Source: Taudactylus pleione
Taxonomy: Eukaryota > Chordata > Amphibia > Anura > Myobatrachidae
Assembly (NCBI GenBank): GCA_031769625.1
Contig: JAUIMM010000573.1
Span: 2,125,001-2,189,000 of the forward strand
DNA: 64,000 bases
Direction: 5' to 3'
In this document: one piece after another, positions 59,254-64,000 of the stretch
Numbering within the stretch: the stretch's first letter is position 1
Layout: each line of letters begins with the position of its first letter
Made by a program: the position numbers and the translations under genes
The notes under the pieces: generated by a model
Told to the model about the DNA's origin: nothing
What the model saw: only the letters and a program-made list of their open reading frames with translations
Database searches by the model: none

Positions 59254-61661
59254 CAGACACTAGTTCTTTGGTACTTATGACTCGTCTTTTGCTGTGTTGC
59301 TAATTATCATGCCTTGCGTTGCATTTGTTGCTAGTTGTGTGAGCACGTGGTAGGGAATATAGAATGTAAGCTCCACTGCGGCTGAGACTAAAGTGAATGG
59401 CCAAATAATTCTCTGTAAAGCGCTGTGGAATATATGTGCGCTATATAAAAAACTGGTAATAAATACTAATAAATAATTAGGTACAGATGCGTCCACATAC
59501 AGTACATCTATCCTCCATGTGCTTTGAGATGTGTTACAAATAATGGGTGAGTACAATGTGACTCTGTAGCACTGAGCATCTTTCCAGGTGACTTTTTCCA
59601 TTAAAATGTGTCTTATTTGCAAAGTGATGCGATTAGGACGCAAAAGCAGCTTATACTGATTAAAATGATATACGGCCTGCCTACTGTATAATCTGTATGC
59701 GACTGAGCTGTATCTGCATACTATATGCAACTTTACAGTGTCACAGCTGCTGACACTGTAATGTAGCATTTTGCAGCACCCGCACACAGAACATAGGCAT
59801 GCCACATAACATTTTATTCAGCATTAGCTGCTTGTCCATCCTATTTTCCATTGCTTTGCAAATAGGACACATTTTAAGGATATAATTTGCACGAAAAGGT
59901 GCTCAGTTCTGTAGTGTCGTGCCACGGTATAACTCTACTAGATGGCCTGTTTAACGTGCAGGGAGGCTATGTGTATGTGAACACATCTGTAGGTTACCCA
60001 TATATAGATAGATATAGAGATAGATAGATAGATCGATCGATAGGTAGGTAGGTAGACAGTTAGATATGCAGACTCTAGTTCTTTGGTACTTATAACTTGT
60101 CTATTGCTGTGTTGCTAATTATCATGCCTTGCGTTGCATTTGTTGCTAGTTGCGTGAGCATGTGGTAGGGAATATAGAGTGTAAGCTCCACTGGGGCAGG
60201 GACTACAGTGAATGGCCAAATTTTTCTCTGTAAAGTGCTGCGGAATATATGTGCGCTATATAAAAGCCTGGTAATAAATACTAATAAATAATTAGGTACA
60301 GATGCGTCCACATACAGTACATCTATCCTCCATGTGTTTTGAGATATGTGTTACAAATAATGGGTGAGTACAATGTGACTCTGTAGCACAGGGCATCTTT
60401 CCAGGTGACTTTTTCCATTAAAATGTGTCTTATTTGCAAAGTGATGCGAGTAGGATGCAAAAGCAGCTTATAGTGATTAGAATGATATACGGCATGCCTA
60501 CTGTATTTTCTGTGTGCAACTGAGCTGTATCTGCATGCGATATGCAACTTTACAGTGTCACAGCTGCTGACACTGTAACGTAGCATTTTGCATGCAGATA
60601 TAGCCACAGTCGCACACAGAACATACTGTAGGCTTGCCACATATAATTTTAATCAGCATAAGCTGCTTGTCCATCCTATTTGCATCACTTTGCGAATAAA
60701 ATGCAGTTGAAGGGAAAATGTTTCACAGAAAGATGCTCAGCGGTACCGATTCGTGCCACGGTATAACACATCTAGAAGGGCTGTTGAACGCGCAGGAAGG
60801 CTAGATGTTTGTGAACACATCTGTTGATTGCCCATATATAGATAGATATAGAGATAGAGAGTAAGGTAGCTAGATATAGTGCAAATTCACCCTGCCAACA
60901 AGGACAGGCCCAACTGAGATATATTTGCATGTATAGTGTATAGCAAGAACATGTTATCGCGCCTCCCAATATGTTTTTTCCAGGTGGGCCTTTTCCATCA
61001 ATCAAAATGTGAGGTCAACATCTAAACAAACTACATCGCTGGACTTTTGTGAGGTCTCCTTGATTCCAGACTTCTACTCATGGCAACAATCAAAGATGAA
61101 CCACCGAAGAAGGAGACCCTGAACAGGTAATTAATGATTATTAATTACCGGTAATTCTCAGGCTAGACTTGGTCTAGGCCTGCAGAGGCACGATGATATG
61201 TTCCTGCTATACATTGATACTTAAAAAATGTCTATTTACTATGGACTATTCTACTTATGCGACACTGTGATTTGGTAGTGTCAGATATACAGTAATTCTG
61301 TTTATCTCAGGATGCAGTATATCTCAGCTGTTCACTCTCCCTGTTTTACTCCATAAATCATGCTTTTTAGTCTAAATCCCAAACAGCATTATGCTCACCT
61401 TTCCTAACCAAGAATCTTGGGGGTGGTTTTTCAATCACCTGGACTTAATGTTGGGAAAATGTGAATCTTTTGATTAGAAGGTTTGCCTCCAATGTCTAAT
61501 ATTTAAAGATAGATCATAGATAGATAGGTAGCTCGATTATTGATAGATAGACACTAGTTAGCTACAGTAGATTCCCCATATATAGATAGATATAGAGAGA
61601 TAGATAGATAGATAAATAAATAGATAGATAGATAGAATGAAAAGATAGATAGATAAAAAGA

Positions 61662-61722
<61 letters not shown>
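59254..61722. repeat. Satellite unit 19 (2469 bp)
   Basis: A-to-B is 815 bp. It carries the unit 17 combination (GAGACTAAAGTG, GCATACTATATGCAAC, GCAGACTCTAG) and switches to GATTATTG at the C end. Confidence 0.92.
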
Positions 61723-62486
61723 CAGACACTAGTTCTTTGGTACTTATGACTCGTCTTTTGCTGTGTTGCTAATTATCATGCCTTGCGTTGCATTTGTTGC
61801 TAGTTGTGTGAGCACGTGGTAGGGAATATAGAATGTAAGCTCCACTGCGGCTGAGACTAAATTGAATGGCCAAATAATTCTCTGTAAAGCGCTGTGGAAT
61901 ATATGTGCGCTATATAAAAAACTGGTAATAAATACTAATAAATAATTAGGTACAGATGCGTCCACATACAGTACATCTATCCTCCATGTGCTTTGAGATG
62001 TGTTACAAATAATGGGTGAGTACAATGTGACTCTGTAGCACTGAGCATCTTTCCAGGTGACTTTTTCCATTAAAATGTGTCTTATTTGCAAAGTGATGCG
62101 ATTAGGACGCAAAAGCAGCTTATACTGATTAAAATGATATACGGCCTGCCTACTGTATAATCTGTATGCGACTGAGCTGTATCTGCATACGATATGCAAC
62201 TTTACAGTGTCACAGCTGCTGACACTGTAATGTAGCATTTTGCAGCACCCGCACACAGAACATAGGTATGCCACATAACATTTTATTCAGCATTAGCTGC
62301 TTGTCCATCCTATTTTCCATTGCTTTGCAAATAGGACACATTTTAAGGATATAATTTGCACGAAAAGGTGCTCAGTTCTGTAGTGTCGTGCCACGGTATA
62401 ACTCTACTAGATGGCCTGTTTAACGTGCAGGGAGGCTATGTGTATGTGAACACATCTGTAGGTTACCCATATATAGATAGATATAG

Positions 62487-62518
<32 letters not shown>

Positions 62519-64000
62519 CGATCGATAGGTAGGTAGGTAGGTAGACAGTTAGATATGCAGACACTAGTTCTTTGGTACTTATAACTTGTCTATTGCTGTG
62601 TTGCTAATTATCATGCCTTGCGTTGCATTTGTTGCTAGTTGCGTGAGCATGTGGTAGGGAATATAGAGTGTAAGCTCCACTGGGGCAGGGACTACAGTGA
62701 ATGGCCAAATTTTTCTCTGTAAAGTGCTGCGGAATATATGTGCGCTATATAAAAGCCTGGTAATAAATACTAATAAATAATTAGGTACAGATGCGTCCAC
62801 ATACAGTACATCTATCCTCCATGTGTTTTGAGATATGTGTTACAAATAATGGGTGAGTACAATGTGACTCTGTAGCACAGGGCATCTTTCCAGGTGACTT
62901 TTTCCATTAAAATGTGTCTTATTTGCAAAGTGATGCGAGTAGGATGCAAAAGCAGCTTATAGTGATTAGAATGATATACGGCATGCCTACTGTATTTTCT
63001 GTGTGCAACTGAGCTGTATCTGCATGCGATATGCAACTTTACAGTGTCACAGCTGCTGACACTGTAACGTAGCATTTTGCATACAGATATAGCCACAGTC
63101 GCACACAGAACATACTGTAGGCTTGCCACATATAATTTTAATCAGCATAAGCTGCTTGTCCATCCTATTTGCATCACTTTGCGAATAAAATGCAGTTGAA
63201 GGGAAAATGTTTCACAGAAAGATGCTCAGCGGTACCGATTCGTGCCACGGTATAACACATCTAGAAGGGCTGTTGAACGCGCAGGAAGGCTAGATGTTTG
63301 TGAACACATCTGTTGATTGCCCATATATAGATAGATATAGAGATAGAGAGTAAGGTAGCTAGATATAGTGCAAATTCACCCTGCCAACAAGGACAGGCCC
63401 AACTGAGATATATTTGCATGTATAGTGTATAGCAAGAACATGTTATCGCGCCTCCCAATATGTTTTTTCCAGGTGGGCCTTTTCCATCAATCAAAATGTG
63501 AGGTCAACATCTAAACAAACTACATCGCTGGACTTTTGTGAGGTCTCCTTGATTCCAGACTTCTACTCATGGCAACAATCAAAGAAGAACCACCGAAGAA
63601 GGAGACCCTGAACAGGTAATTAATGATTATTAATTACCGGTAATTCTCAGGCTAGACTTGGTCTAGGCCTGCAGAGGCACGATGATATGTTCCTGCTATA
63701 CATTGATACTTAAAAAATGTCTATTTACTATGGACTATTCTACTTATGCGACACTGTGATTTGGTAGTGTCAGATATACAGTAATTCTGTTTATCTCAGG
63801 ATGCAGTATATCTCAGCTGTTCACTCTCCCTGTTTTACTCCATAAATCATGCTTTTTAGTCTAAATCCCAAACAGCATTATGCTCACCTTTCCTAACCAA
63901 GAATCTTGGGGGTGGTTTTTCAATCACCTGGACTTAATGTTGGGAAAATGTGAATCTTTTGATTAGAAGGTTTGCCTCCAATGTCTAATATTTAAAGATA
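61723..64000. repeat. Satellite unit 20 (truncated by the window, 2278 bp seen)
   Basis: A-to-B is 835 bp. It shares GAGACTAAATT, GGTATGCC, the four-copy GGTA ladder and GCATACAGATATAGCC with unit 15. It has a private CAAAGAAGAACCACC change in C (63586). The array continues beyond the window. Confidence 0.92.

Larger units (their letters stand above)
8965..64000. repeat. Composite ~2.48-kb satellite array (A-B-C unit), left edge and about 20 units
   Basis: The array runs from a degenerate left edge at about 8965 past the right end of the window. I set the phase at CAGACACTAGTTCTTTGG, the start of subunit A. Complete units are 2449-2521 bp (mean about 2478). Substitutions between units are sparse, and outside the GATA tracts I found no length difference: the B-to-C marker spacing is 682 bp in every unit. 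Minus-strand frames of 176, 105, 77 and 73 codons recur in each unit purely because the units are near-identical. They have no recognisable domain. A conventional centromeric or heterochromatic satellite is the best reading. Confidence 0.95.

Noticed and set aside
14665..62274. Recurrent minus-strand open frames of 176, 105, 77 and 73 codons in each satellite unit
   Set aside because: They persist only because units are near-identical. The homologous A and B copies break the frame differently (2-bp difference at GAGATATG/GAGATG), there is no domain, and part of the frame lies in a palindrome and part in an interspersed repeat.
14644..64000. Possibility that the array is tandem rDNA, snRNA or tRNA genes
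   Set aside because: No rRNA, tRNA or snRNA core sequence or cloverleaf was recognised in any subunit. The small stem-loops lack the expected boxes.

Overview
This is non-coding, repeat-dominated DNA from a large eukaryotic genome. The most likely source is a frog or another amphibian. The main clue is a motif I recall as dispersed in anuran genomes and transcripts: a TGTAAGCTC start, then GCGCTGNGGAATAT and GCGCTATATAAA with an AATAAATA-rich tail. It recurs twice in every satellite unit. GT-AG introns, hAT-type transposase remains, MITEs and a long satellite array all fit a vertebrate. I see no bacterial features, tRNA, rRNA or CRISPR, and no confident host protein-coding gene.

Layout. (1) 1-2509, minus strand: a spliced hAT-superfamily transposase gene of the TTF-zinc-finger/ZNF862-like type. 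It is almost complete, runs off the left edge, and is broken only by three single-base frameshifts. (2) 2551-3292: 2.6 tandem copies of a 282-bp unit directly upstream of that gene. Each copy carries a strong splice donor for the minus strand, and the two full copies carry an inverted fragment of the transposase's own coding sequence. (3) 3293-4448: AT-rich DNA plus a GC-rich, hairpin-chain MITE (3819-4327). (4) 4449-8430: a 28-bp minisatellite whose orientation flips about 18 times, so it is a string of large inverted repeats. A second hairpin-chain MITE (4602-4944) is inserted in it. (5) 8431-8964: a short GC-rich, promoter-like segment with a perfect 21-bp-arm hairpin, a CCAAT box and a possible first exon. 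(6) 8965-64000: the left end and about 20 full units of a ~2.48-kb composite satellite that continues past the right edge.

Satellite structure. Each unit is A (~815-847 bp) + B (~800 bp) + C (~870 bp). A and B are diverged copies of each other. Each contains the amphibian dispersed motif and a ~400-435-bp imperfect palindrome. GATA-type tetranucleotide tracts sit at the A/B and C/A borders. Unit lengths (2449-2521 bp) differ only by multiples of 4, so the GATA tracts account for essentially all length variation and the core is free of indels across 20 units. The left edge is degenerate: it has a third MITE insertion (9296-9825) and a B/A hybrid subunit (12182-12991). This is the pattern expected from homogenisation by unequal exchange that weakens at an array edge.

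Nothing here looks like a multi-gene system. The most unusual features are the self-complementary transposase fragments upstream of the transposase gene, the alternating-orientation minisatellite, and a satellite with two large palindromes per unit and length changes in 4-bp steps.
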